Shown: positions 1-10,512, numbered from the stretch's first letter. The stretch: DNA of 64,000 bases from Forficula auricularia (GCA_024734495.1 JALMQS010000085.1:912474-976473); one strand, 5' to 3'. Translations and numbers: made by a program. The notes: generated by a model not told the origin, from the letters alone.

Positions 1-713
1 TGAAAATTCCTGAGATATCAAAATTATTCTTGTTTGTATTTTAGAGAATGGATATATTTGCAGAATTGTTTTATATTTTTGTATCCATTGATTTGGAAAT
101 TCCATTAAGTACAAAAATTAGTACGTTATCGCCATAGTACATGACATTTTAAAGAGAATTAAATTCTAAAAAATTCAGGCTATACTACTTAGAGATCTTT
201 CTTTACATGGATATGATGACAATTTTTTTATTTAAAACCCCACAAAAATTATTATTGCCCCCAAAATAATAATCCAAATGAAATTTTAAAACATTTTTTA
301 ATTTCGGGGAAATACATATAACTTGTATATTTAAAATTTATTTCTTATTTTGTGTACCTGCTCCTTACACTTTTTCATTTGTACGGAACTCTATAAATGA
401 ACTATTACTGTTTTTGATTGTTATTTCTAAACTATTCACTAAATTTAAGGCCTAGAGAACATACTACACGAGTAGTTAAGTAAGCATCAAGTAGCTGGAC
501 GAGTAGCCAATTGTTAAGGATATGATTAACCGTGTTCATTTATGTGAAATTCACAAGGCGACCAATTCTATCTTTTATAGTGAAATAAACAGTTTCGCCT
601 GACTATTTGAATACCATGCATTATGGGATAAAATTTTAATGAAACATTGGCTTTATTGATTTTTATTTATTTTACCTATTATTTATTTATTTATATTTTT
701 TTTTTTTTTTTAG
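1..713. other. AT-rich sequence upstream of the first visible transporter exon
   Basis: No coding exon was recognised here. The first 60 bases (with 'CTGAGATATCAAAATTATTC') resemble a dispersed repeat also seen near 18.6, 26.9, 36.25 and 54.6 kb. The end is a T-rich tract running into TAG at 711-713, a good splice acceptor for the exon that follows. The stretch is therefore probably intron of the SLC22-like gene, whose 5' exons lie off the window. Confidence 0.6.
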
Positions 714-868
714 ATTTGGACGTCTATTAACTATTCAATTTTCGATCATTATGTATTTCATTTTTGGAATCGTCAATTATTTTGCCCCTGAATATTATTT
801 CTTTTGCTTTTGTCGAGTGATGTTGGGAATGGCTGGATCAGGAACTTTCAATACCGGAATCACTCTCT
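714..868 (+). CDS. SLC22-like gene, exon a (loop 2-3, TM3, TM4)
   Basis: It opens with the last base of a split codon, then FGRLL, the end of the loop 2-3 signature. Hydrophobic IVNYFAP and RVMLGMAGSGTF segments follow. Acceptor is T-tract plus TAG; donor is GTAAGT. It ends with one base of a split Leu codon completed by the next exon. Confidence 0.92.
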
Positions 869-3800
869 GTAAGTACATAGTGCGTCAATTCAATTGTACT
901 TTTTAAAATGAGAACTTTTTTTTTAACTTCATCAATGCGCAATTATACTCCGAAATGTTTTTAAGAACAAATCGTTATAAGCAAAATGTACATACATAGC
1001 AAATTTGAGATGGTCAGGGAAAGCTCTCTAGTTCGAATCCCGGTCGATCCTTATGCCTATAATACAATTTTTTGCGTTGGCGTTAGTCCTATGATGGTTG
1101 CATTGGAAAAAAGTGCAATGCCTTTGTATGCACTGAGAACGCCGAAATGGCCACAAAATGGGGGGGGGGGGGAGGGGTGTTAGATCTTGTTTAAGTGACT
1201 AAAAGATTTAAAGGTGAATGTTTTCTCTGAAGTTAACGTGCAATCGAAGTTGATGCCAATTTTGAACACCAAGTAGTTAACTACCCATGAACAGTCATAC
1301 AATTGGTTGTACCTGCTATTTAACGTTGAATCATGTAGATTAATGTTTTTGATCTCGTAATATCATTGAAATTTTCATAATTTTATCACGCGAAAACACT
1401 TAATCGGAAAAAAATATATTTCGAATTTTTATTTTATTAATAAAATATAATTTTGAACTTTCTTTTAGTAATGGAGATCTGTGACACGAAATATCGCTCT
1501 CTGCTTGGTGTGTTGTACAACATTCCCTACTCGCTTGGGATGTTAACATTATCCCTCATCGCCATGTTATGTCATACCTGGAAAGATGTAATCCTCTATA
1601 TGGCTCTGCCGATGTATACTATGGTATTTGCCTTGTTGTAAGTGATCTTTAACTGAGAATAGAGATTTATTCTGATAGTGGATTATTCAATATTTTTTCT
1701 GTATAGGTTTTTACCAGAATCTCCTCGCTGGGCAATCCAACGAGGCCTCTCTCATCGAGCTTGGAAAACAGTCAAAACGGCCAATCGTATAATGTCAGTG
1801 GGCTGTTGCACCCCGGTTCCAGAGATTACCAAAAATAGAATCAAAGAAGCTCCAAAGGTTTGTTTCATCGCTCTCTAATTTTTATTCTCGATTTAGAAAT
1901 ACAAACATTTTCTCAGACATCAGGAAATCTTTGAATCGAACACTCTGAAAATGTTTCTAGAACTTTGAAACTGAAAAAAGTTATAATAACATATGAGTAT
2001 AAAAGATTGACAAAATATTTTTATTTTTAGGTTCGGCCACCGAAAGTTCGTGGCCCCGAACTTCCTCTAAAAGAACGACTTGTTAATAAACTTCGTGAGA
2101 GTCTCGTGGTTTTTACAAAAAAAGAACTTCTTTTTAGATTATTGATCTGTTGGCTTATGTGGCCAGCCGCCGCATTCACATATTATGTTCTCAATATTTC
2201 GGCTGATAATCTGGGAGTAGATTTGTAAGTAACGAGAATTGAATTTTAAGCTATACATTATCTAGGTGCCTAGGACAATTACCAGAGGCTTTTGATTTGA
2301 ATCGAATCGGAATAGGCCTTTTGAAGTTGTAAGTGAAAGTAGTATCGCTCTCACACCAAATGTTGTCAGAGCCAGGGAACGATTTGTGCCAGATAGATGA
2401 AACATGCACATCGTATTTCTGAAAGAAGCCCATTAATTTACCTATTTTTTAGTAGATAATATTTTTGTTTTCTGAACATCGGCTTAAACAATTTCATTAA
2501 AAAATTTTCCCCGAAAAATTTTTATACTCGTATTTATACACTACCATATTATATCATAATAATATGTTAACATAAAATACATTCGAAAAAATGTATAGTT
2601 CTCTAAGCTTTATATATAGAAACTTTAAGTAAGATTCAAATTGGCGTCGTACACATCAATGGTACACTCTGACTTAATGGGTTTGTTGTATGTTCTTCTA
2701 GTGCAGTGCTTCCCAGCTTGGGGTCCGGTAGAATTTTCAGTAAAAAGTACAAATATTTATTCATGTACATTTTTATAATCAATTAAATATAATAGTAATA
2801 TATTTTTTACTATAATAAATAATTGATGGATAGAATTACAAATGAAGAAGTACTTGAAAGAATCGGAGAAAAGAGAACTCTGTCGAAGAGTCTGAGGAAG
2901 AGAAGAGGCCAAATGATGGGGCACACACTGAGACACGGGGGATTGCTTAGGGATATCTTGGAGGGGGAGGTTGGAAAGAAAAGAGGAAGGCCTAGATCAT
3001 AATATTTCGAACAAATAATTAGGGATATGGGATACAAGTTTAGAGAGGTCAAAGAGCTGGGATGGGACCGAGCAGAGTGGAGACGGGTGGTTGTGTCAAA
3101 CCAGTCCTAGGACTGTCTACTCAATGATGATGATGAAAAATAAGCCACCATCACAGTAATAAGGTCAAAATTCTTAATAATCTGTCATTTAAAGCAGAGC
3201 TTCCCAACCTGTGGTCCGCAGATTATTTTTTCAGATTTAGAAAAAGGTTGGGAAGCACTGTTCTAGTGTCTTCTGAGCAATCGCAACACACAAAAGAGCA
3301 CAGTTACGTCAATTTATTCATCTCACGACGTTCCATTGATTTATAATACATTCATTTATATGTTAGTATATGTATTTGTTTATTTGCTTCAAGCAGAAGA
3401 TATCCTCATTGATTCTCTCTTAAAAATATCAATTCCTTTTTTTTTTCTAGGTATACTTATATAATGTTAAGTGCGATCCCTGAGGCAATTGCTTATGTAT
3501 TTCCGATTCCAATGATTCAATATATGGGCCGAAGACTTACGACAGCTCTTCTATTTCTTATTTGTGGATCAACATTATTTTTCATTGTCTTTGTTCCTCA
3601 AGGTAATTTATTTGGTTTTCCATAGCATTCCCCTGAAGCTGATTATAACCTGCCAAATTTTTCCAGCGATTTAGGCTTTAACCCGAACTAGCTTGATTAT
3701 GGTAGAAGGCATATTCTATAACCACTCGGCCAAACTGATTCCCTTTTCTTTCTTTACTCTTTTATAATGAAATCCCTCAAGTCTCAAGCCAAATGTTTAT

Positions 3801-5049
3801 AAAACTTAATAAATAAAAGTACAGTTGCCTGTTCGGATTAGGCGAAAGCAACTTCGACACTTGAAGATAACTGATATCAAGTGAAAGATTAAGTGATATT
3901 TTGTGTGTTTCTATTATTATTTCATTGTTTTTGCAAAGTGATTAACCTAAAGAATTTCAATAACCAACTTTTACCGTTTTTCAATCCTGAATGACATGAG
4001 TATGTAGACACATTTACACTTTGTTAGGTATGCTAACTGTACTTTTTTGTTAATTTTTTAAAATAATTGTGTAAAATAAGGTTATAAAGTAGAATAAATA
4101 CATAATTGTTTTATGACTAATTAATTAAATAAGTTTCTCTTTTTTGCGTTCGGATTTGAGGGGTTTCACTGTATTTGAGTTTTATATTTTTGTGTTCTCA
4201 ACGAAGACAATATAAATAATATGAATCTTTTTGATTCTAACCTCTTTACCAAACATTCCATGATTTTCTTATTACAGATGAAATAGTGGTTATTTTGATC
4301 CTCTCGATGGTCGCTCGTCTCTGTGCGGCCGGCGTTTTTGGAGTTGTCATTCTCTATACATCGGAATTATTCCCAACTGAAGCTAGAAGTACAGCTATTG
4401 GCACGAGTGCTACTTTTAGTCATCTCTCTGGAGTTATTGCGGCAACTGTTGTCGATGAATTGGTAAATATTATATTTTAAAATAAATCCTTTAGTGTTTT
4501 TTTTTGTTTAATTAGTACTTAATAGTTAAAATTTCAGCTTTCTTGATTTCTTACTTTAGAAATTTTATAATTTTAATTTTTAAGGACCCAGATCATTTTG
4601 GGACCCGTTTAAACCAAAATCTAATCCGTTTACTAAAAATGAAGGAAATATTCTAAGTCCCAATACTCTTTCTCCACATTTTGGTGATTTAGTAATTTTG
4701 GGTTGAGATAAAAACTTAAACTAGTGTTGAAATGTTGCAAAATTTGAATTATGCAAAAACATTATAATTAAATATATTTAATTAATTGAAATTATTTCTA
4801 TTTAATTTTTTTACTTTAATAAATGTGTTTTGATTTTATTAATTTTTCATTTTATTGTTTCAGGGTAAAATCGCTTGGTATTTTCCTACTTGCCTTACTG
4901 CCTTATTGCTTTGGGCCGCATGTATATTATCCCTCTTGCTTCCGGAGACAAACGGTAGAAAAGCGCCTGATTCTTATGAAGAGATGATGCAGGGTGACCA
5001 ATTTGTTTCGCTTAAAAATGTGTTTAGGTGTTTCTCTGAATTTAAATAA
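714..5049 (+). CDS. SLC22-type major facilitator transporter, seven 3' exons (5' end off window)
   Basis: This is a membrane transporter of the SLC22 (organic cation/anion) branch of the major facilitator superfamily, expected in the plasma membrane. Exons are 714-868, 1469-1637, 1707-1857, 2031-2224, 3451-3602, 4278-4462 and 4864-5049. All junctions are GT-AG and phases agree throughout, giving 396 residues plus stop. Family marks in order: FGR of the loop 2-3 signature, RVMLGMAGSG (TM4), the 'LFLPESPRW' signature after TM6, a long cytoplasmic loop with basic residues, MGRR after TM8, ELFPTEAR after TM10, and LPETNGRKAPDS at the C-terminus. SLC22 proteins are usually about 550 residues, so roughly the first 150 (TM1, the large extracellular loop, TM2) are missing upstream. 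No lesion was seen, so it is probably functional. The substrate cannot be deduced. Confidence 0.93.
1469..1637 (+). CDS. SLC22-like gene, exon b (TM5-TM6)
   Basis: It reads (L)MEICDTKYRSLLGVLYNIP and then two hydrophobic spans. Acceptor is CTTTTAG and donor is GTAAGT. The in-frame ATG at 1471 is internal, not a start, because the reading frame joins the preceding exon exactly. Confidence 0.92.
1707..1857 (+). CDS. SLC22-like gene, exon c (LPESPRW signature)
   Basis: It carries LFLPESPRWAIQRG, the diagnostic sugar/organic-ion transporter motif after TM6, followed by the start of the charged central cytoplasmic loop. Acceptor is TATAG and donor GTTTGT. It ends on a complete codon. Confidence 0.92.
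2031..2224 (+). CDS. SLC22-like gene, exon d (central loop, TM7)
   Basis: The basic loop (KVRGPELPLKERLVNKLRES) leads into TM7 (LLICWLMWPAAAFTYYVLNI). Acceptor is TTTTTAG and donor GTAAGT. The following 1.2-kb intron holds the hAT/LINE composite. Confidence 0.92.
2825..3135 (+). pseudogene. LINE C-terminal fragment inside the hAT element
   Basis: Translation gives RITNEEVLERIGEKRTLSKS, then a basic RKRRGQMMGHTLRHGG, LEGEVGKKRGRPRS, a stop, and YFEQIIRDMGYKFREVKELG with WDRAEWRRVV. This is the typical C-terminal tail that follows the reverse transcriptase of L2/RTE-like LINEs (x-VTNEEVLxRI ... RGRPRxxYxxxI ... DRxxWRxVV). The internal stop at about 3000 makes it non-functional. It ends with a short ATGATG repeat, as LINE 3' ends often do. 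Confidence 0.75.
3195..3260. repeat. Minimal hAT MITE-like end pair
   Basis: CAGAGCTTCCCAACCTGTGG at the left and AAGGTTGGGAAGCACTG at the right enclose about 35 bp. It could be a very short hAT derivative or the rearranged right end of the larger element. Confidence 0.55.
3451..3602 (+). CDS. SLC22-like gene, exon e (TM8, MGRR)
   Basis: TM8 (AIPEAIAYVFPIPMIQY) is followed by MGRRLTTALL, the second-half equivalent of the loop 2-3 motif, and TM9. Acceptor is TTTCTAG and donor GTAATT. Confidence 0.9.
3822..4171. mobile_element. pogo/Tc1-type MITE in the transporter intron
   Basis: The ends are CAGTTGCCTGTTCGGATTAG and, at the right, TTCGGATTTGAGGGGTTTCACTG, flanked by TA on both sides (3820-3821, 4172-4173). 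TA duplication and a CAGT start are typical of pogo/Tigger-like non-autonomous elements. The interior has no open reading frame. A second, older copy lies at 5100-5569. Confidence 0.8.
4278..4462 (+). CDS. SLC22-like gene, exon f (TM10-TM11)
   Basis: It contains VVILYTSELFPTEARSTAIG, the conserved end of TM10 and loop of SLC22 proteins. Acceptor is ATTACAG and donor GTAAAT. It ends on a complete codon. Confidence 0.92.
4864..5049 (+). CDS. SLC22-like gene, terminal exon g (TM12, tail)
   Basis: It encodes TM12 and the LPETNGRKAPDSYEEM tail, then a short C-terminus ending FSEFK and TAA. An AATAAA overlaps the stop codon at 5045-5050 and could serve as the polyadenylation signal, which would imply a very short 3' UTR. 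Confidence 0.92.
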   Translation, partial: GKIAWYFPTCLTALLLWAACILSLLLPETNGRKAPDSYEEMMQGDQFVSLKNVFRCFSEFK

Positions 5050-5099
5050 AAATGGTCAAAAAATCAGTATTTTATTCAAAGTAAAGTAAGTTCGGAATT

Positions 5100-5569
5100 C
5101 AATTTGTTCGGATTAGCCGAAAGCAGCTTCGAAAATCGAAGATAACTGATATCAAGTGAAAGATTAAGTGATATTTTGTGTGTTTCTATTATTATTTCAT
5201 TGTTTTTGCAAAGTGATTGACCTAAAGAATTTCAATAACCAACTTTTACCGTTTTTCAATCCTGCATGACATAAGTATTACACATACTTATGACATAAGT
5301 ACATTACATATGCATTATTTAATTAAAGCCGAAACGTTTTCCATAATTGGGAATTTTTTATTCAGCAGAGGCTACCCATTGGCTGAATCCCTCTCCATTA
5401 CTTAATTATAAGTACATTACACTTTGTTAGGTAAGCTAACTGGACTTCTTTGTTAATTTTTCAACTAATTATATAAAATAAGGTTATAATGTAGAATATA
5501 TACATAATTGTTTTATGACTAAATAAATAAGTCTCTCTTTTTTGCGTTCGGATTTGAGGGGTTTCACTT
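5100..5569. mobile_element. Second copy of the pogo-type MITE with a 130-bp insert
   Basis: It matches the 3822-4171 element nearly base for base from TTCGGATTAGCCGAAAGCA to TTCGGATTTGAGGGGTTTCA. An extra segment at about 5280-5412 (with GCCGAAACGTTTTCC and GGCTACCCATTGGCTG) is absent from the first copy. The terminal TA and CAGT have decayed. Confidence 0.75.
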
Positions 5570-6660
5570 TAACTATGTAAAAGTAAAATTCGGAAAATTT
5601 ATGACACATATAGAAATTATATAAACTATAAAGTTTTATTAATTTATTTATTTTTACAATCAATCAAACCAGTATTCGTCTGATATAGACGTCAGAAGAA
5701 CTCACTGTTTTATCTGCTCCCCGTTAATCTACTCCTGTTGTCCGGTAACGCTAATCTGTGATGTTAAAACTTCATAACACCAAAGAAATCTCGTTGCTAC
5801 AAAAAATATTGAATTTGATACAAAAATTGATACTCGAAAAAGTATACATTTTCACTATATCGAGATTAATTATGTCGACTGTTTTATAAAAATATATAGT
5901 ATATCGTTTTGCCCATTCCTATCAAAATTTAAGACTGTTTAAGTTTGATGATGACACATGTAAGTGTTCGAAACGTCCCAATATGGCAATAAAAAAACTA
6001 AAAAAGATTAACCTATTATGTTCAACAAAAAGAAAAAATAAGAACTATTTCAATATAGAATAAAACATCCTCGAAAAATTCCTTAAAATTTAATTATATT
6101 ATTTTAATAATAATAAAAAATATCTAATAGAGTAAAGGAATTTCTCATCTGATGGTTAGTTCGAATGTGCCAGTTTTTGCATATAAGGCCTGTAAAACTG
6201 AATGAGATAGGGGTGGGCAACCCACCCTGTCTATTATTGATATCCCCCTAAAACATAACGCTATCGGCGATATCATACCATCATGTTTAATAAGACAAGG
6301 GCTGTGAAAGAGGGTTCGAATCTGTTGGGGGAGAATGCGGAGCCGGTATTTAGCGCGGATGATGAAACAAATATAAGGGGCTTCTTCAAATCCAATATTC
6401 CGGGGGCGTATCGTATCAAATTAATCGTAAATTGTTGTTATATTTTTGACAAAAATCTCTTTAAAGAAGTCGATTAGATAAAAAAATGTTATTCAAACTA
6501 AAATTTATCAAAAACTTGCAAAAATATAAAACTTAGAAAACACATTTTTAATCAGTAACCAAAAATTTGAATAACCGCAAGAATAAAAATAATAGCATGG
6601 ACATTTATTTATTTTAATTCACTTCAAAGCTATCAGCACCCACGCTTTTATTTATAGTCA
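5570..6660. other. Intergenic AT-rich stretch
   Basis: No gene was recognised. Around 5935-5985 there is a GATGATGACACATG...TGTTCGAAACGTCC motif, one of the family of 'GATGA-hairpin-CGAAACGT' motifs in this window. A GC-richer piece at 6200-6420 has a short open frame (MFNKTRAVKEGSNLLGENAE) of unknown nature. It resembles nothing I recognise. Confidence 0.4.
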
Positions 6661-7057
6661 AATAAATATGGACATTTCAAAATTTGGATCTCTTTTTACA
6701 TTAATATTCTCTTTTTTGAGCTCTCGATTTAACATTCATACTAACCTTTTTTGGCTGAAAATCTTACAACAATTCGATGATAAAATTTCAAAATTTACCA
6801 TTTATTTTTTATATTTTCTACTTGTTATCTCCCTCCCTTTTTTGAATTTTTGGCATTATCATTCATATTATTGAAAAATAAATGTAAGGCGACCAGAGAT
6901 AAATACAAAGCTGATTCCTAATAAAAGAATATTTATTGGAAAGTTTTCTTTTTACTAATTTTGAACCTACTTTTCGGAGAATCTTCTTTCCTTCTTCAGG
7001 GATCTAAGGGTCAATAAAAGAAACATGTAATAATTTTCCTTTGGGCTCGGAGAAAAA

Positions 7058-7369
7058 AGTTCCAAGGTGTTGGAAAATAATCTGGGTCTAGATTTTATGA
7101 GGCAAGCATACCAGATACTCAATGGTTCTATTATTGAGCCGAACAACTTGGTAACAAATAAATTGAAACCAAGTGAAATTACGGCTCTCAAATTTGCACC
7201 TCTCACATCTTGTGATGTTGAGAGATCATTTTCTATTTATAAAAATATTCTGACAGATCGCCGAACGAATTTTACGATTCAAAATCTTGAAATGTACTTT
7301 GTAAGCAATTTCTATCTGAATAGACAAAATGTCACATTAAAGAAAGAAGAATTAACAAATACTAAGTAA
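7058..7369 (+). pseudogene. hAT transposase C-terminal dimerisation domain, truncated
   Basis: The open frame reads EITALKFAPLTSCDVERSFS, then IYKNILTDRRTNFTIQNLEM, then VSNFY. 'APxTSxxVERSFSxYKxILTDRR' is the signature of the hAT C-terminal dimerisation region found at the end of transposases of about 600 residues. Only about 100 residues are open. The zinc finger and catalytic core are not found upstream. AT-rich sequence with several AATAAA signals follows the stop, so this is a 5'-truncated remnant. Confidence 0.85.
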
Positions 7370-7539
7370 ATTATGTTTATTTTGATTTATAGAAAATGTA
7401 AGAATATTATATTTTTAAATAAAATGTCTTTTCTGTTGTTCTTTGTTTGATTATATTGTTTAATAAAAATTTATCATTTATATTATATTTATATCCTTTC
7501 TAACATTTATATTGACGTTTTTTTTTTAAAATCGACTCT

Positions 7540-7660
7540 TTTTAAGCGCCTTCCCCCCCCCCCCCCAAAAAAAAAAACAGCCTTTTTTGACGCTATCTGC
7601 CTTTTTTAGAGACTTTTTTTGCTACAAATCGTGCCTTTTTAGGTGCCTTTTTTTGCGCTC
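7540..7660. repeat. C-run and repeated GCCTTTTT(T) motifs
   Basis: A C14 run is followed by an A-run and at least four GCCTTTTTnnG-type repeats (CAGCCTTTTTTGACG, TGCCTTTTTTAGAG, GTGCCTTTTTAGG, TGCCTTTTTTTGCGC). This looks like a degenerate tandem end of the neighbouring hAT element. Confidence 0.45.
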
Positions 7661-8149
7661 TCTAATTATAATACACATTTGCAGGTCAAATTTTTAATTC
7701 AGTTTTTGTCTTTTAAAGACTCTATATAGAAATTAGAAAAAATTTAATAAAAATAATATATATTCATGATTAATACAAGAGCTTTTAAAAAGACCACTTT
7801 CCTAGATTTTCTGTAGGTATATATTTTGTAGCAAAGACTGACTTAACGTTCATTAAAATAACGTTAGTATTTTCTTCTTTATTTTCTTCAACCATTCACT
7901 CACACTCTTCGCGCTAATAAATAAAATCATTAGCAATTTATTTTCACCTGAACACTAATAAATCGCATCAAGAATGTCTTTAAGAGTAAACTTAGATTAG
8001 AAAAATTTCCAAAATCAATTAAGTTAATAGCCCTGGCGCAAGCAAGCAAGCAATAGCGCCTCCTGGCACTTAATTCAGTTCCTGAAAACAAACCCTTACC
8101 TCTATGTATATATAAATTGAAAATATTTTCCTAGTGAAAATGACTGCTT

Positions 8150-8260
8150 GTTTGTTTGTTTGTGTGTGTGTAAATACACATATATACCATATATAGCTAT
8201 CTCGCGTGCACAGAATCAATTTCCAAAAACGCCAGACAACACACACACACACACATAGGT
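8150..8260. repeat. TGTTTG/TG and CA simple repeats with a dispersed repeat
   Basis: A (TTTG)n/(TG)n tract at about 8145-8170 and a (CA)n tract at 8239-8256 flank sequence whose reverse complement (GTTTTTGGAAATTGATTCTG) recurs at 12258-12280. It is part of a small interspersed family. Confidence 0.6.
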
Positions 8261-8600
8261 ATATAATAAATTAAATTAATGTGAGTGTAAGTCGGTGACC
8301 TACCAAAATTGTTCCAATATCTCAGTCATTAATAAACATTTGAACATTTTTATTGGCGATTATCAATTAGTTTAGGAAATATGAAAGAAAGATGTTGTTA
8401 AAGACACATATATGGAAAATCGCGATGTATGTTGTGAAACCTTGACAATTGGAGAGGAGAAGAGAAAGAGAATGAAAATTTCGAAATACAGAAGAATTAA
8501 GTTGAAAGTTTATTTTTTCCGAGATTAGCAGAATTTTTATAAATTAAAGGAGACAATAAAAGAGTGTGTCTTCTGCTAGAATTATAAATTTTTAATTTAT

Positions 8601-8656
8601 TTATAACGGGACTATAGTTTTGAGAGCTTTTCCCTCTTCATCAGTCTATTACAATT
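8601..8656 (-). ncRNA. Hammerhead-ribozyme-like motif, copy 1
   Basis: Read on the minus strand: TTGTAATAGA, core CTGATGA, a stem II hairpin (AGAG...CTCT), AAAAC where GAAAC is expected, then TATAGTC and TTATAA. The order fits a type I hammerhead: TTGTAA/TTATAA pair as stem I, A-C/G-T form a two-pair stem III closing a TATA loop, and GTC is the cleavage triplet. The G12-to-A change would be expected to kill activity in this copy. Confidence 0.55.
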
Positions 8657-8757
8657 AATTCACAGGAATTCATGTATTTAAGTAACTACTTACATAAATT
8701 AATTCCTGTGAATCAATTATAATAGACTGATGAACATACATTAATTCCTGTGAATAA

Positions 8758-8812
8758 ATTGTAATAGAATGGTGAAGATTGCGAAGTTCTCGAAACTACA
8801 GTCACGTTATAA
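8758..8812 (+). ncRNA. Hammerhead-ribozyme-like motif, copy 2 (core decayed)
   Basis: It keeps TTGTAATAGA, GTTCTCGAAAC, the TACA loop, GTC and CGTTATAA. The core CTGATGA has changed to ATGGTGA and stem II is weakened. It preserves the GAAAC...GTC spacing that copy 3 lost, and so helps define the ancestral sequence. Confidence 0.45.
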
Positions 8813-8911
8813 ATAAATTAAAAATTTATAATTCCAGCAGAAGACAAACTCTTTTATTGTCTCCTTCAATTTATAAAAATTCTGCTACTCTCGGCAAAAA
8901 AAACCATTAAA

Positions 8912-9092
8912 TAGAATTTTTACAAATTAAAGGAGACAATAAAAGAGTGCTTCTGCTGGAAAATTCCTTTTACTCAATTGTAATAGACTGATGAAGAGGG
9001 CAAAGCCCTCGAAACTATATTCTCGTTATAAATAAATTTAAAAATGTATTATTCCAGCAGAAGACACTCTTTTATTGTCTCTTTTAATCTAC
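8912..9092 (+). repeat. Partial direct copy of one foldback arm
   Basis: The AGAATTTTTACAAATTAAAG and GAGACAATAAAAGAGTG segments repeat the left arm start. A complete plus-strand right arm with AATTTATAA-like AT sequence and ATTCCAGCAGAAGAC follows. It contains hammerhead-like copy 3. Confidence 0.7.
8978..9031 (+). ncRNA. Hammerhead-ribozyme-like motif, copy 3 (best core)
   Basis: Order: TTGTAATAGA (stem I), CTGATGA (8988-8994), A, GAGGGC-AAA-GCCCTC (perfect six-pair stem II), GAAAC, TATATTC, then CGTTATAA (stem I partner). Both conserved core boxes are intact. Two departures from the consensus: one unpaired A between CTGATGA and stem II, and ATTC where sister copies have AGTC at the cleavage site. 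Confidence 0.6.
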
Positions 9093-9294
9093 AGAAGAAT
9101 GTTTAGAATTTAGAGTGAGGGTGGTGATAGAAAAGTACCGTAACTATAGGCAAAAAAAGTGCATTCTACACGCCTGAAAAAGCTTTTAAAATAAAAAAAA
9201 AAAGTCATAGTAAAAATGATTTAAAAAAATTCAATTTCTGCGCAAGAACTAAAAATACTTAAATAATCAAATTATGTTCATATATATTCATATT

Positions 9295-9314
9295 CTTCTT
9301 CTTCTTCTTCTTCA
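9295..9314. repeat. (CTT)n microsatellite
   Basis: Six to seven uninterrupted TTC units. Confidence 0.85.
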
Positions 9315-9575
9315 AGAGCCATAATCGATTCCGAGTGTCGGCGATTACTGTGTAGAATCCTCTTCTCCTTTTTCACAAGGGTGGTTTCTCACCGGAAGGG
9401 ATCAGTTCTTATTAAAAAATGTTAATTATTTTATTATTAATCTATTTAATTATTTATTTTTAAAAAATAAGGGCCTTAATTTAGCACTAATTAAAGGATT
9501 TGTTTTAAAATTTCACTTTAGGGTTTTTTTATTATAATATATTTATTTAGAATATATGATTCCAAGCGACTAGGC

Positions 9576-9790
9576 TAGGGGTCGGCAACCCGTGGCTCGC
9601 GAGCCACATGTGGCTATTTCGATGTGAAGATGCGCCTTTATTTTAAATCAAAAATCAAATTCATATATATCTAATCCTAATAAAATACCATAATATTGAA
9701 TTAAATATGTTAGTGGCTCTTTAAAAATTTTGTAAAATTTTGTAAATTGTAACTTTTGGCTTTTCCGTCTCAAAAGGTTGCCGACCCCTG
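9576..9790. mobile_element. hAT MITE, 215 bp
   Basis: The terminal inverted repeats are TAGGGGTCGGCAACC at the left and GGTTGCCGACCCCTG at the right, the widespread hAT 'CAGGGGTCGGCAACC' ends. GACTAGGC is duplicated exactly on both sides (9568-9575, 9791-9798), the 8-bp duplication expected of hAT transposition. The interior is AT-rich and non-coding. Confidence 0.93.
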
Positions 9791-9799
9791 GACTAGGCT

Positions 9800-10512
9800 A
9801 GTGTCAAGGGATTCTTGGGCATTTTTTAATTTGATTGGGAATTAAATAATTTAAATAAGATAAAACCAAAAAATCGAAAAGATCAACACGGGACTGGCCA
9901 ACGAGTGTTGAATTGGCTCTCAAAAATTTTCATTTGAATTTCACTTATCTTTATTAGAAACATGAATAAAAATCCTTTTTAAACATTTGTTTGACTGACG
10001 GGCTGCTGACAAAAAGTATTTTCAATATTAAAAATTGACTGAATGTTAGGTTTTTTTTACCTTTTCAGAAATTCCACAACCCAAAAAAAAAAAAAAAAAA
10101 AAAAAAAAATACGTATTATCATAATGTGGGGAGCTTTCATAAATTCAAATTGAATAAATCTTCTATGGTTGAATAGCCTATTAGAACATTTCGATATAGG
10201 TAAACCACTTTATGAACTATTAATGTATGTTTCATGTTCCATGGTATCTCACATTTGAAAACTATCATTGATGATGTGATCGAATCATGGTCTATTTTTG
10301 TTAGTTTTTTAATAATTATATTTAACAGTGCATAAATAAGGTATGTATGTATGTATTTATGTATTTATTGTATATATAGAATTATAAAAAATTCAATACA
10401 AGAATCAAGACATAAATAATGTAGTATGTAGATAATAATTGGTATCTGTCCGTTTGTAAACAGCGCTGACTGGTGGTCAAAATAAAAACTAACACAATCG
10501 GGTCATATTTAT
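9800..10512. other. AT-rich intergenic stretch with poly(A) and GTAT repeats
   Basis: It holds a long A-run at about 10083-10109, which may mark the tail of a retroposed sequence, and a (GTAT)n-like tract at 10341-10370. No gene was recognised. Confidence 0.5.

Larger units (their letters stand above)
2704..3260. mobile_element. hAT-type element in the transporter intron
   Basis: It starts CAGTGCTTCCCAGC and ends TTGGGAAGCACTG, terminal inverted repeats of the hAT 'cagtgcttcccaacc' kind. It is flanked on both sides by TTCTAGTG (2696-2703 and 3261-3268), an exact 8-bp target duplication. There is no transposase inside. Instead the interior holds a LINE 3' end. A second hAT-like left terminus starts at about 3195 (CAGAGCTTCCCAACC), suggesting nested or recombined hAT copies. 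Confidence 0.88.
8521..8894. repeat. Foldback (long inverted repeat) with hammerhead-like motifs
   Basis: The left arm (from GAGATTAGCAGAATTTTTAT) is the reverse complement of the right arm (ending ATAAAAATTCTGCTACTCTC), with the turn near 8690-8700. Each arm carries one hammerhead-like motif, in opposite orientation. The arms differ by point changes and small indels, so the palindrome is not freshly made. Confidence 0.8.

Noticed and set aside
986..1183. 65-codon plus frame between transporter exons a and b
   Set aside because: It lies in an intron, ends in a poly-Gly G-run, and the exon-to-exon phase is complete without it.
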